Below, piece after piece: positions 1-10,816 of a stretch of 34,420 nt of DNA. The notes under the pieces are model-generated. The model had not been told where the DNA came from. It saw only the letters and a program-made list of their open reading frames with translations, and searched no databases. Position numbers and translations under genes: made by a program. This DNA comes from Chara braunii (Eukaryota; Streptophyta; Charophyceae; Charales; Characeae). The stretch covers positions 495,906-530,325 of the forward strand of contig BFEA01000642.1 in assembly GCA_003427395.1 (NCBI GenBank). The letters run 5' to 3'. Every line of letters starts with the position of its first letter. Position 1 is the stretch's first letter.

Positions 1-53
<53 letters not shown>

Positions 54-135
54 AGAGAGAGAGACAGAGCCAAATAGAGAGAGAGAGAGGGGGAGTGACA
101 CAGAGAGAGATGAGAAAAGGAGATAGAATGAAAGA
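1..135. repeat. (TA)n and (GA)n microsatellites
   Basis: The window opens with an almost pure TA run of about 50 bases, followed by GA-rich sequence to about 135. This is simple-sequence DNA with no coding potential. A long TA run at an edge is also where short-read contigs often end. Confidence 0.95.
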
Positions 136-1248
136 GAGAACGCACCTTTTCCTTCCTTGACTTACAACTGTGGTTGGAAACAATGGCCCCGGCGACTTGG
201 CTGATGATCTCAAACCGCAATACGACAACGCGTGTCACGAAGCGCAAAAAGGGAGGTGCCGACGCGTGAGAGGGCAAAACCACGAATGGAGACGTGGGCG
301 ATTGCAACGCAAAGGAGATGGCGAGGCGAGGGATATGGCGACGAGGAAGAGGGAGAGAAGCGAGGTAGACGGCGGGGGAGATGGCGACGACATGGCTGTG
401 TCGCTGGCAAGGGCGGGTGGTCCGGGCGCACGACGGGCATTTTCGGCCGTGAGGGTTGGCGACACCAGCAATTGCCTCCTGCTTCGGACGATTGCAATGC
501 CCACCTGCAAATTCGCAGAACGACGCGACCGTCATTTGAATGGCGGATACATCCGTGCGGGGCCCAAGAAACGAAAGTGGGCGGGAAAAGTCACACGGAA
601 TGACGCATTGGAACCGTCGATATCACGGTAAAATCCGCGCGGGCCCCGATAATCAAAAGTGGGTGGAAGCGTTTGTGCCAGATGATGCGTTGGAACCGTC
701 GATAGCATGGTGAAAAAAGGCCAGTCCTCTCGAAATCACGGCCCGCCCTCCCGCGACGGTTTCGGATCGGGCGATTTTGTGAGGACGGTCCGTCAAAAAA
801 AGGACCGCCTGATGTCACAGTCCCCGACGCGGCAGTCCGCCGTTACTGACCCTGCGGCGGGCAGCTGAAGGGCCTCTCAAGACCTACTCACTCCACTCAC
901 CGTTCTCCTGTCGGGCACCAAACGAATGGGGGTGGCTGTCACACCCATTCGCAGGTGTCATTTCTTCCATGTGCTGCCCTTGCGACGCGTCCGCCATCGC
1001 TCGAAGTCGCCGGCATCATATCGCAGGCCCCTTGCACATCCAGGCCCTCGTTCTTCCAGCAATCGTCGACAGCGGGGGGCGCTATCGAAAACGTCACGCG
1101 ACTGTAGACCTTGCGCGTCGACCCGTTCGCGTTGTGCTCTTCTTGTGTCGACTGGAGGCGTTTGTCGACTCGCAGGTCAGTAAGAAGCCCACGCCCCTTC
1201 ACCATTTCAAGCCCCCACCTCTTCCCATTGCCCTTTCGCTCCTTCGAC
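136..1248. other. GC-rich stretch with no supported gene; contains an 82-bp tandem repeat
   Basis: Overlapping open frames on both strands here have Arg/Pro-rich, unconserved translations typical of GC-rich non-coding DNA, so I call no gene. The one clear structure is a two-copy tandem repeat with an 82-bp period, at about 551-632 and 633-714. Both copies carry ATCCG.GCGGG, then TGGAACCGTCGATA, then an A-rich end. No RNA gene or promoter was recognised. Confidence 0.6.
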
Positions 1249-1873
1249 CATGCAAGTCTTGTTCTCTGCCACCACCTACTCCGCCAATTATGCGCGCACG
1301 ATCTTGAGCGCACGACGCCCACCGATCACAACCACGGAATACCCCATGCAGTGACACACACTGACGTCATCATCTTGCACATGACGTCAGCGACGGGCAA
1401 TGGCTTGCGGCTTTCACAGTCATCGCCCTCGAGTCTTGGCGTCCTCAACATCGCTTGTTGGCGTCCTCAACATCACCCTCGATTCTTGGCGCCCTCCGAC
1501 GACCGCATTTGACGTGTGGAGAAAGTCACATCGCCCTCGATTCTTGGCGTCCTCAACATCGCTTGTTGGTACACTTTCTTGGACCCTGGCTCGCGGGTCA
1601 TCTTCCGCCTAGTCTACTCCGGATATAGCAATGCAGTCGGTCGTGCAAGTCTTCTTCTACATCACCGCCTGCTCCGTCAATCACGCACGAGTCAACATGC
1701 GCGCGATCTTGAGTCCACGATGTCCGCAGCTCACAACCACGAAAGTTTCCTTCCACTGACACACGCTGACGTTACCATCTTGCGCATGACGTCTGGAATT
1801 CGAAATGGCTTGCAGCTTTCGCAGTCAAGATTGTCGGACGCCTCCGACGACCGCATCTGACGCGTGGACGAAG
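1249..1873. repeat. Diverged tandem duplication, period about 393 bp
   Basis: The segment beginning TGCAAGTCTT at about 1250 recurs at about 1643. Shared landmarks in order are ACTCCG/GCTCCG, CGCGATCTTGAG or similar, TCACAACCACG, TGACACAC.CTGACGT, GACGTC, ATGGCTTGC, and CTCCGACGACCGCAT. The second copy is shorter at its 3' part. Inside copy one a short phrase, TCTTGGCGTCCTCAACATCG, recurs at about 1433 and 1543, and its final part recurs near 1895. No conserved reading frame runs through both copies, so this reads as a non-coding duplication. Confidence 0.7.
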
Positions 1874-1913
1874 TTTGATCGTCGTTGCTCCCTGGCGTCC
1901 TCAACATCGCGAT

Positions 1914-2067
1914 ATGTGATCACCGCTGCGATAACACAGCATCCGATAGACGTCAACACCGGGGACGTCATCTAAAAACACGCGTGTCGATCGACTTTCA
2001 GATCCCGTCCATCCATCTTCGGTGTTGACGTCTATCGGATGATGTGTTATCGCAGCGCTGATCACAT
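1914..2067. repeat. Long inverted repeat with 48-bp arms
   Basis: The left arm (1914-1961) and right arm (2020-2067) are reverse complements over about 48 bp with two or three mismatches, separated by a 58-base loop. The shared core is GACGTCTATCGGATG in the right-arm sense. A transcript would fold into a long near-perfect hairpin, as expected for a foldback or MITE-like element or an inverted-repeat small-RNA precursor. No target-site duplication was evident by eye. Confidence 0.8.
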
Positions 2068-2785
2068 CATCCCATGTCCCCGATAGCTGGAAGCCTCACG
2101 ACAAACGCGCACCTTCAACAGGAATCACACGTGTCGCACGCATAGCCAACAGTGCCAAAGCCNCCCATCCACAACGTTCAGCGACGACCCGTTGCGCACA
2201 ACGGATACCCATGGCGAATCCAAAACATCCCAGATTACCGCCGATCCTGCGACATCCCACCGCCAAGGGCCAACTTCGACCTCGTTTCCGATCGACTCGG
2301 TGATTGAACATGTCCATCGCGGTTGTGGACGACATCAGAATCTTGTTCTTATTGTCTTGAACGTTCCCTGTCTCATCGACCGTTCTCGCACACGCAGCTA
2401 GCAATGAGGAACCGCCATGCAACCGGGCGCGAGACGCCGAACACGCATCGGCTACATTTTGGATATGGAACTAGTGCTTACAAGTTCCATCGCGCCCACA
2501 AGAAAACGTCACAGCACAGCCGCTCGTGCGGCAGCCCGTCCCCTTGCCACGATTCGCTTTGGACGAACTCTGACGTGGACAATCCTCGCGACGATTACAG
2601 TCTCGAAATCTGAGTTGAATGAACGCACCAATGACCTCGTGGAACGATCAGCTCTCGATCCATGCCGATCACATTTCGATTCCAATTAATCGCAGCCGCG
2701 TGTTCCAGAGCAGCTTAGGAAGGCGTGCGCGGGATTGCAGCGGGAGTGAGAGAGTGTTGTTCGTGCCACTTGTTCCGGACGGAGT
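2068..2785. other. No gene recognised
   Basis: This stretch contains one N (2163) and several short open frames on both strands. None has a recognisable domain, a consistent start context or evidence of exons. I see nothing else that can be supported. Confidence 0.5.
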
Positions 2786-3986
2786 TCGGATTCATCCGAG
2801 CTCGGGATGAAGGCAATAGTAGATGTCATTTGCGATGTCAGTGGTTGGACGACTATGCCCCCATTACATCTGACCCATTGTTTTCACGCAACGTCCCCCC
2901 ATCGAGAGTTTTGAGGCGACCCCCTGTCCATGACAACCCGCCACTCATGACTTTTGTCGGTGCTCTTTGTCTCCCACGAGGGGTTATGCAATTCTCAAGC
3001 TGGACGTTTTTGTTCCGCCTCACTACGGAACTTGTGATGTAGTTCGGATGAATCCGAACCACAACCCTTGGCTCGTGGGAAGTCTCAACGGAAACCGCAT
3101 CCCTCTGATGTCTAAGTGGAAGGGACAACGACGCCACAGGGGATCGCTTTCGAAGTAAACATCTCCACATTTCATGACTTCGATAGCTCCCCATCTGCTT
3201 TTGCCTTCATTTGTAGCTCGGATGAATCCGAACCACAACAACAGACGACTGACGGGCGGCAGTCGTGGCTTTTGTCAGTATTTATTTCTTCCACATTGGG
3301 ACTTATCAGTTCCACGTCACTCCTAAACGTGTGATGTAACTCGGATCAATCCGAACCACACCCCTCATCGCATCGGGAGTCCCGAGGTGAGTATCACGCC
3401 CAGTGACGGAATGTCTCATCGGGAAAGGAAAACGGCGGCACACGCCACGCGTCCTGAATGCAACATATAATATCCATAGGTGGGCATTCATGGCATTTGT
3501 TGTTGATTTTTCCTTCCGAGCGGCGAAATGTGAATATTTCGCAGGACGTCTGGGTACCGTCTGACTGAAACCTTTTGTTGTGGTCTGGATTAATCCGAAC
3601 CTCATAGCTCAACGGCAATAGAGTCTGATTTGTCTGCCACATCACGCAGGCGGGTCTCATGAACTGGGGATGGCACTCTTGGATTTTGTCTGAGTTATTT
3701 TCTTGCACATGGGGCAGTAATGCAAACATCGCAAAGGACGTGTTGTTTCCTACGGGCTCCGCCTTCGATTCCAGGGGTGTCTCATCCTTCTGCCACATCC
3801 CACCGAATGAGGCGAGGATGCTGGGCGGTGGCTCGGATTAATCCGAGCCATGGATGGTCGCACAACATCCCATTTAATGTCTATCTTTCCGGGGCGGTTG
3901 CTCGGATTGATCCGAACCACGGATTGGTAGGCTTGGATGAGCTTCTATCTAGGACTTCTGTTGGCGGGTGGCTCGGATTGATCCGG
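2786..3986. repeat. Eight dispersed copies of a TCGGATNNATCCGA palindrome
   Basis: Copies lie at 2786-2799, 3044-3057, 3218-3231, 3341-3354, 3585-3598 (degenerate left half), 3833-3846, 3902-3915 and 3973-3986 (last base changed). The centre varies (TC, GA, CA, TA, TG) while both half-sites stay. Most copies extend to GCTCGGAT..ATCCGAACCAC, so the 3' flank is also conserved; the first copy is in the opposite orientation. Sequence between copies is mostly unrelated, except that GCTTGGATGA and ACTTCTGTT follow both of the last two copies. The pattern could be a dimeric protein-binding site array or a short dispersed repeat. No gene lies within it. Confidence 0.85.
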
Positions 3987-4414
3987 ACCTTGGATCCGGG
4001 GCAGGGCGGCAGGCTTGGATGACCTTCTGTCTTGCACTTCTGTTCAGCTCATATTCAGAATGACCATGGTAGGTAGAGTTTGTGCTATCATGGCTCTCCG
4101 AAAAGTACTTGTCATGTCGACTATGCGAAAACGTCTTCTGTAGATGAGGCGGTGTAATGTGGTTGTCCGGCGTCGGTGTGCTGTTCCGTTCCTCCCCCAG
4201 AAATACACAAACGGATGTTTTGCACACGATGCCGAGGGTCGTCTAACTGTTTTGTCCGTCTCAATGTGCTTTACGGCGTTGGTTCTGATAATTTTAGGAA
4301 ATTAGGCATTTGCTCTGGAACGGGTTCCTGCATGACTTTTAGAAAACACTACATTGGCTTGGTGAACTTCTGATTGATGACCTTCTGTAAGGGCTTTGCC
4401 ACGCTGTTGGAGTT
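3987..4414. other. No gene recognised
   Basis: Low-GC spacer with short unsupported frames. The phrase CTTCTG recurs near 4025, 4367 and 4383, continuing the weak tandem pattern to its left. Nothing else is supported. Confidence 0.5.
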
Positions 4415-5061
4415 GATACCCTTACAAGGGTATCCCCTCATGATATTGCGGTCAACGCAATGTCGACACGAACTGTTGGAATAAAGACAGCTGAAAACAG
4501 AAAGTGGGGTGAATCCCTCGACCATTATGGTCATGAAAGTTGGAAACCGCAAGGGCCAAAAACACGGCACAAGCGAACAGGAGTCAGGGGTTGAAAATTT
4601 CGAATGCTCTCAGAGCGTGCAAGGACGACGGAGGTTAGTAGATGAAATGACCGTGCGCGCCATTCCGGCACGCGCAGAGACTGCAAAGTGATTAGTAAAT
4701 AAAGCCTCCGACCACAAGGTCGGAAGGTTAGTCAGAACGGCAAAGAGTCGCGCAAACGCAGCGATGGTTTTTCTCAGTCGGTTAACGACTGAGGAAGTAC
4801 GACTGTTTCGGCTCAAGTCCGCAGACGTCAAGCATATCGAAAAAAGCGGGGCGGGAAGCAGGCCGCAGTGGCCAAACGGTGGCCTGAGTTTTCCCTATGG
4901 AAGGCTGCATGCCTTAAGTACTGATCGAACTGCCCTGTGCTCTACTTAGGGCAGATTAGCTCTTAGTAAAACCGAACCAGGAGCTAGCCTAGTAGGTACA
5001 GGCGCAGATTGATAAGCAAAGGACCCAGGGATTGAATTTGACCTTCCTCCGGGCTAGCTCC
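4415..5061. repeat. Run of short perfect stem-loops
   Basis: Successive inverted repeats occur about every 30-220 bases: 4415-4434 (9-bp arms, GATACCCTT/AAGGGTATC), 4654-4676 (6 bp), 4707-4724 (7 bp, TCCGACC/GGTCGGA), 4773-4793 (8 bp, CTCAGTCG/CGACTGAG), 4859-4886 (6 bp), 4901-4915 (5 bp), 4930-4954 (7 bp, CTGCCCT/AGGGCAG), and a wide pair at 4980-4989 with 5052-5061 (10 bp). No protein frame is convincing. The density suggests a structured RNA, an organellar-derived insert or a degraded tRNA/SINE cluster, but none of these can be identified from sequence alone. Confidence 0.6.
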
Positions 5062-5099
5062 TTTTGCTAGCAGCGATGGGTAGGGCCTTCTTTTTTCAC

Positions 5100-5185
5100 C
5101 CGCTCTCAGACAGGCGGGATTCGAACCCGTGACCTCTATGTAAAGAAGGTTAGTTAGGCCTAGACCGTATCGACAATTATCCCAA
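5100..5185 (-). other. tRNA-like fragment with a T-arm (B box)
   Basis: On the minus strand 5127-5117 reads GGTTCGAATCC, a perfect match to the Pol III B-box consensus. It is preceded by AGGTCAC, like a tRNA variable loop running into a T-stem, and followed by CGCC. Further upstream on the same strand a CCTTC..AGAGG imperfect stem could be an anticodon arm with loop TTTACAT. I could not fold a matching acceptor stem or a convincing D-arm. It is best read as a degenerate tRNA or a tRNA-derived SINE piece, not a functional gene. Confidence 0.4.
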
Positions 5186-5204
5186 CAGGGAAGTCGGAAG
5201 TTAA

Positions 5205-5282
5205 ATTTAGTTTTTTTTTTTTTTCTTTTTATTTTTTTTACTTTCCTTTATTTTCTTTTATTCTTTTTTTTCTTTCCGTGTT
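5205..5282. repeat. T-rich homopolymer tract
   Basis: About 75 bases of nearly pure T with occasional C or A on the plus strand. On the minus strand it lies upstream of the tRNA-like fragment, which is the wrong side for a SINE tail in that orientation. Confidence 0.85.
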
Positions 5283-5938
5283 TTATAAACTAGATTCAGG
5301 ACTGTGCTCGAACGAATCCGGCCTGCTATTGAGGATGGATTCATTCGAAGCCAAGGCTGATAGGCCAGTCGCAGTCGAGATCTCGGTAGTCCTACCAGAG
5401 CATCTCGACTCACCGTCGTAGAAAGTCGACGGAGTTAGTGCCGCGAAGTGGGAAGGAAGTACGCAGAAGAGAGAGAATGAGAAAACAAGAATAAAAAGAA
5501 GAAAAAGCGGGGAGTGAGGCGNGAAAAGAGGGAGGAGCAGGCTAGCGGGCAAGAGTTGATGAGTGAAGAAGGAAGGCACGACAGACGCACAGGACTTACC
5601 TATGCGATCGACAGTACAGGCGAGACAGAAGGGAGGATATCGCGAAGCTTGAGTACGGCTGCGAGAAGGGAGGAGCGAGAAGGAGAGGAAGGAGAAAGAA
5701 GGAAGAAGAAAGGAGGAGGAGGAGAAGGAGGAGAGGAGTGAAGAAGGAAGGAAGCAAAGTGCCGGAGCGCTTACCTGTGGAGCGGCCGACCATCTATAGT
5801 GGCGTTGACGACGACAACGACGATTACGACGACGGCGAAGGAGAGAAGTAAAGGGAAGACAAGTAAGTCTTACAACGTTGGGTATTACTACTACTATTAC
5901 TACTACCACTACTGCTACTATTACTACTACTACTATCG

Positions 5939-5985
<47 letters not shown>

Positions 5986-6040
5986 GTTACATATGTGTAT
6001 ATGCTAGTATAGGAATACACGAGTATGCGCGAGTGAGCGA
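5283..6040. repeat. Purine-rich tract and (TAC)n microsatellite
   Basis: About 5460-5755 is GA/GGA-rich, and about 5880-5990 is an imperfect (TAC/ACT)n array. A long minus-strand open frame across this span translates to poly-Val/Ser/Leu and is an artefact of the repeats. Two minus-strand donor-like words (GGTAAG) correspond to plus 5594-5600 and 5770-5775, flanking short non-repetitive segments that could be exons. This is not enough to call a gene. Confidence 0.75.
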
Positions 6041-7038
6041 TGATCTCACTTCGACTGTCGATCGCTTCCATCAACGAGAGAGGAAATCAGCTAAGCCTAC
6101 GACCTACGGATCGCCTCGCACCACTAACATCGATAGGATGAATCTACCACCAGATCGTGGAACTATACATCAATCACTACGTGTGTATGTGTGTGTATGT
6201 GTGTGTGTGTGTATGAGAAGAGTTAAGTCTTCAGACCCGCACCTCGCCGCACACCACTTGGATCGTTAGAATGAGCAAATCAAAAGGTGACAATGTACAT
6301 TTCCCCATTTCAGCAGAAGATTCATTCCGATTTTGCTCATCCTATCAATGGTGTGTGTATGTGTGTATATGTGTGTGAGCTACATCTTCAGCCTCACGGA
6401 CTCGACGCGCGCTCCTTGGATCAATAGAACGGGCAAATAAAAAAGGTGGCACTGTATATTTCCTCGTTTCAGCGGAAGATTCATAATGATTTTGCTCATC
6501 CTATAGAAGAAGTGTATGTATGTGTGTATGGGAGAGAGAGAGAGATCGAAGTGNGAGAGAAAGATCAAAGTGAGAGAGAGAGAAAGAGAGAGTACGGCGA
6601 CACGTAAGTCTCCAAGGCCACGGTTGGCCTCGCATAGCTTCCATCGAAAATGATGAGCAGATCGATTAGGTCTCCCGCGGCAACGTAGAAATATTCACTA
6701 CCATATGCGTGTGTGTATGAAAGAGAGANANAAAANANATAAGAGTAAAAGATGTGGAAGAAAAGAGAAAGAGACAAGAGAGAAAGATGTGAGAGAAAGA
6801 AAGAAAAAGGGGGGGGGATACTTAGATCATTGATCAGCATACTCGGTAGCAACCGGCTTCACACGATGATCAAAATCGATTGAATTTTTCTTTTGCAACA
6901 TCGAGACAATCGCTACTATACGTACGTGTGTACGTATGGATGAATGTGAGAGGGAGAAGGAGAGAGGATAAAGAGAGGGAGAAAAGAGAGAGAAGACCCG
7001 ATCAATTAGCTGAGTAATACGGATGGGTGCGTACTAAC

Positions 7039-7209
7039 ATACATCAAAAGGATGAGCAGAATCAATCGGATCTTTCCTTACGATGTCGCCTCACCAATAC
7101 AAGCAACAATCAAACCTCCTGCANATACATCAAAAGGATGAGCAGAATCAATCGGATCTTTCCTTACGATGTCGCCTCACCAATACAAGCAACAATCAAA
7201 CCTCCTGCA
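7039..7209. other. Exact 85-bp duplication across a single N (assembly join)
   Basis: Bases 7039-7123 and 7125-7209 read as identical, beginning ATACATCAAAAGG and ending CAAACCTCCTGCA, with one N between at 7124. Exact identity next to a gap symbol, in a region where other repeats are well diverged, indicates two overlapping contig ends placed side by side and not merged. Confidence 0.85.
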
Positions 7210-7304
7210 GCGAAAACTCTGACGAAACAGTTTGTCGTAGCCCCTCGTTTGTTGTCCTCTTCTCCCTCTCAGCCTATGGTTTACCAGGCAGTTCTGATGA
7301 GACG

Positions 7305-7308
7305 ATAA

Positions 7309-7356
<48 letters not shown>
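7305..7356. repeat. (TA)n microsatellite
   Basis: Nearly perfect TA dinucleotide run of about 48 bases with a single interruption (TACA). Confidence 0.95.
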
Positions 7357-7358
<2 letters not shown>

Positions 7359-7400
7359 CACTACTATACGAACGTGTGTGTTTGTGTGTTCGAATGTGTG

Positions 7401-8070
7401 AGTGTGTAAGAAGGAGAGAGAGAGAGAGGTGTGAAGGAGAGAGAGAAAGATGTGTGACTTTGGGACTTGATGANATTTGGATTCNGACTCGACATTGGAT
7501 TGGGACGCTGGACGGGGGATTATTTGCGACCGGTACCAAAGACTTGGCGCTGACGACATCCCCATCTTTTCCCTCTTCTTCGTCTAATCCCCTCTCCTTC
7601 GTCTGACCCCCTCCTCTTTGTCTGTGCATATCTGGCCTGACGCTTTCTTCTTGCATACGACGCCAGGTCCCTTCACAACATGTGACGAGAGTGACATTGG
7701 AGTTGCGTTGCGATATCAATCGATCGGATCACTGGTATCTAAGTCTTCTGCTACGCTATCTGTACTTTGAGTGAGAGATCAGTTCTTATTCTGATCTGCG
7801 CATTTACCATAGGCAGCTCGTGTGTGTGTGTGCGCTCAGATTCGGCGGTGACATCTCGCTGTTGTCATAGGAAAAACTATAACAAGTGAACCTACAGACG
7901 GAACGTAGAACTATACATCGTCACGAATGATGTGTGTGATGAGTCCTTGAGTGTGCACATAGGTGCATGGGTGAGAGAAAAGTAAGAAAAACGTTTGGAC
8001 AACCGATTCCCCGTCGATTTCGAACGTACATAACATTCGCTCACTACTTGTATAAATTTATTTTCAGTTT
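7401..8070. other. No gene recognised
   Basis: The stretch holds short (GA)n and (TG)n tracts, Ns at 7474 and 7486, and a pyrimidine-rich segment near 7560-7620. A degenerate copy of the 6.1-7.4 kb repeat is at about 7865-7960. No RNA gene or conserved frame is visible. Confidence 0.5.
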
Positions 8071-8074
8071 TTGA

Positions 8075-8235
8075 TATTATTATTATTATTTTATTTTTAT
8101 TATTGTTATTCTTATTATTAGTATTATGATATTATAACTATTACTGATACTATTATTATTATTATTATTATTACTATTATTATTATTATTGATATTACGG
8201 TATTATTATTATTGATATTACGGTTATTATTATTA
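8075..8235. repeat. Imperfect (TTA)n microsatellite
   Basis: About 160 bases of ATT/TTA repeats with interruptions such as GATATTACGG, which itself occurs twice. Confidence 0.9.
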
Positions 8236-8462
8236 TTAAAACAGGCTTATTGTATCTACCTCACCCGCCTGCCAAATGCGGTGGGTAGAGGCAGGCAGGG
8301 AATATGATGTCTCTGCAGGTGGCACCATTGACGACCTTCTTTTTCTCACCCGCCGGCTACCTGACCTCTCAAGATCTGCGAGAGAGTAAGGATGAATGAG
8401 GGAAGAGAAAGGTTGGAGGATGAAGGAGGGAGAGAAAGATCGAAAGTGAGAGGGGAGAACAA

Positions 8463-8479
8463 GAGATGATGATGACGAC

Positions 8480-8513
<34 letters not shown>

Positions 8514-8530
8514 GTGATCATGATGATGAA
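8463..8530. repeat. (GAT)n microsatellite
   Basis: About 68 bases of GAT/ATG repeat, directly left of the first CACTTACC word of the following repeat family. Confidence 0.9.
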
Positions 8531-8925
8531 GAGAGGGCACTTACCATGTGTAGGCAATAGTCTTCATGGCTGACATCGTCAAGAACTTACTGGTGCATTA
8601 TCTTTTCTGTAGTCTGTAGTATCCGTGTAGGGGTAGGCTGGACGATGAGCACCGAGTGGGAATGTGAAGGTACTGGACTTTTGTGTTGAGCAGAGAGAGT
8701 ATGCTCTCCGTAGGCATTGGTTTTCAGTGCTACAAACTTCCATTAGTGTATTATCGGTGCAATACTGCTCTTTGGACACGATGTGACTATCTAGCGTTCA
8801 ATATGATGGTGTAAACTAGAATCGTCGTCTCGTTGTTGTTTATTTCTCTTGCATTATTATTTCTATTTATTATTATTATTATTATTATGATGATTATTAT
8901 TATTATTATTATGATTATTTTTATG

Positions 8926-8962
<37 letters not shown>

Positions 8963-9551
8963 GATGCATGATCTTGGGTACACGTGGCATCCATAAGTGG
9001 GTGATTAAGGTTGCGAGGAGTATGAAAGACGAACCTGGTGATTCGGGCGCACGACATAAGGCGAGACCTGCCCGTACTTGNGAAACTGTTGACGACATCA
9101 GTAGGATCGCAGGTAGACTAGATAGGACTTGCCATTTGTAGTCTTGCACCGAACGCCAGATATGATGTCGGCATCTGAATGATGATGATGATTGATATAA
9201 GGGCACTTACCTCGTGTTGGTAGTAGTCTGTATGGGCGACATCTTGAAGTACTTCGGGTCGCCGCTAATGTCAACANATGCATTGTCAATTCNNAGGATG
9301 AAATAACCATGTAGGGATTGAACTCGTGAGTTGGCATGGGGAAAGTATGCTCTCCGTAATCTTGATTTTTCGGTACTACAAGCCTCCGTTGGTGTATTAT
9401 TGGTACGGTGATGCTCGTTGGAGTCTGTGCGATTGTCTGGATTTCGATATAGTGGGGCAATATGAAGTTGTCATCTCGCTACTGCTTACTTTCCTTGTAT
9501 TCTATTATTATTATTATTTATTATTATTATCATTATTATTACTATTATTAC

Positions 9552-9601
<50 letters not shown>

Positions 9602-10194
9602 GATGCGTAATGAGTTGGGGTACTCGTGGTGTTTGTATGGTGGGGATCGAGGTTCTGAGAGACATGTGAGACTTACCTGGAGCTCGAAGTGCTTGGCTTT
9701 GGCTGATAACGGCTCGTACTTCGGGAATGTTATTGATGTCATCTTTCGGCTTAGTAATTTAGGCTAGATAAGATCTGCCACGTGTAGTCTGCGCGCCGAG
9801 CACCAGATAGGATAGCAACTCTGGTTCTTCGTTGATGATGATGAGACTATTCCAATGTTGTCAATTATGAACTCTTGATACGATTCTCGTGATGCTATGT
9901 TGTTGTTGGTTCGAAGTAAAGACCGTCTGGACTCATATGAAGGATGCTGTTTGATTTCTGAAGTTCGCTATTGCTTTTTATTATTATTATTATTTTGCAG
10001 TCAGACTCGTTCTTATTCACACTTTTCTTGCATACAAACAGCAGTGCAGTAAGCTTGCGACATTTCNCCCACACAGAACTCGGAGATGGCTTCCAGATAC
10101 GAGTTCATTTTCTGCTGGCTATAGCAACTCAGCGTCCAAACAACTCGCTGATCACACACACCGGATCACCCTGGATATCTCACACATTACTCAC

Positions 10195-10380
10195 TGAGCA
10201 CTCTCGCACACATACCCACAAACACACACAAGGGCAGACAGGTATGACAACCCAGTCACGAACAAATAGACAAAACAGACACAGACAGGTATACAGTCAG
10301 AAAGCACAGACAAACACAAGTAGTCAGACAAACTGGTACAGGCAGACAGATTGCTATAAACAGACACAGAGAAATGGGAC
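10195..10380. repeat. CA/CAGA-rich degenerate microsatellite
   Basis: About 180 bases dominated by ACACA and CAGACA words interrupt the second ~640-bp unit. Open frames across it are repeat artefacts. Confidence 0.7.
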
Positions 10381-10773
10381 GGATATGGTCTTTTGGGTAC
10401 ACGTGTCATCTGTGTGTATGGGGAATCGAAGGTGATGAGTATGGCGTGAGACTTACCCGGTGCTTGAGGCAAACGACATTGGTCGGTGCTCGCCCATACT
10501 TCAGGGAACTGTTGACGGCATCTTTCAGCATTGTAGCCTAGGCTAAGATAGGTTCTGCCATCTGTAGTCAAGGCGTTTAGCACCCGATAGGAAATCTACA
10601 TTGGTTCCTTGGCTAAAATGAAAAAGAGGGTGTTCAGGCATTGTCATTAGTAAATTTGTTAGGCTCTTATTTGGCGAGACTCGTGTTGCAATTCAGCTGA
10701 TTGTTTCGAGATCAAAACTATATGGTCTCCTATGTATGATATTGCTTAACTGTTGAAATTCACTATCACTCAT

Positions 10774-10816
<43 letters not shown>

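Larger units (their letters stand above)
6041..7400. repeat. Diverged ~130-bp repeat units punctuated by (TG)n and (GA)n
   Basis: At least seven related units recur, beginning near 6090, 6222, 6385, 6604, 6830, 7030 and 7345. Shared phrases include GGATGAGCA, ATCGATAGGAT or variants, AACGTAGAACTATACATC-like words and CACTAC.ATACG, and each unit leads into a TGTGTGTATG-type tract and often a GAGAGA tract. Units at 6222 and 6385 are closest, sharing GATTTTGCTCATCCTAT and TTTCAGC.GAAGATTCAT. Another degenerate member lies at about 7865-7960. Several N bases (6554, 6729-6739) sit in the microsatellites. No coding frame survives across units. Confidence 0.65.

Noticed and set aside
170-631. Overlapping open frames on both strands
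   Set aside because: GC-rich composition keeps several frames open at once; Arg/Pro-rich products with no motif.
5283-6074. Long minus-strand open frame of 263 codons
   Set aside because: Translation is poly-Val, poly-Ser and poly-Leu produced by the (TAC)n and GGA-rich tracts; no start context, domain or conservation.
7286-7300. Hammerhead ribozyme core (CTGATGAG)
   Set aside because: No GAAA partner or stem closure follows; the next bases are a TA microsatellite.
8831-9610. Poly-Ile, poly-Asn and poly-Leu open frames
   Set aside because: Direct read-through of (TTA)n microsatellites.
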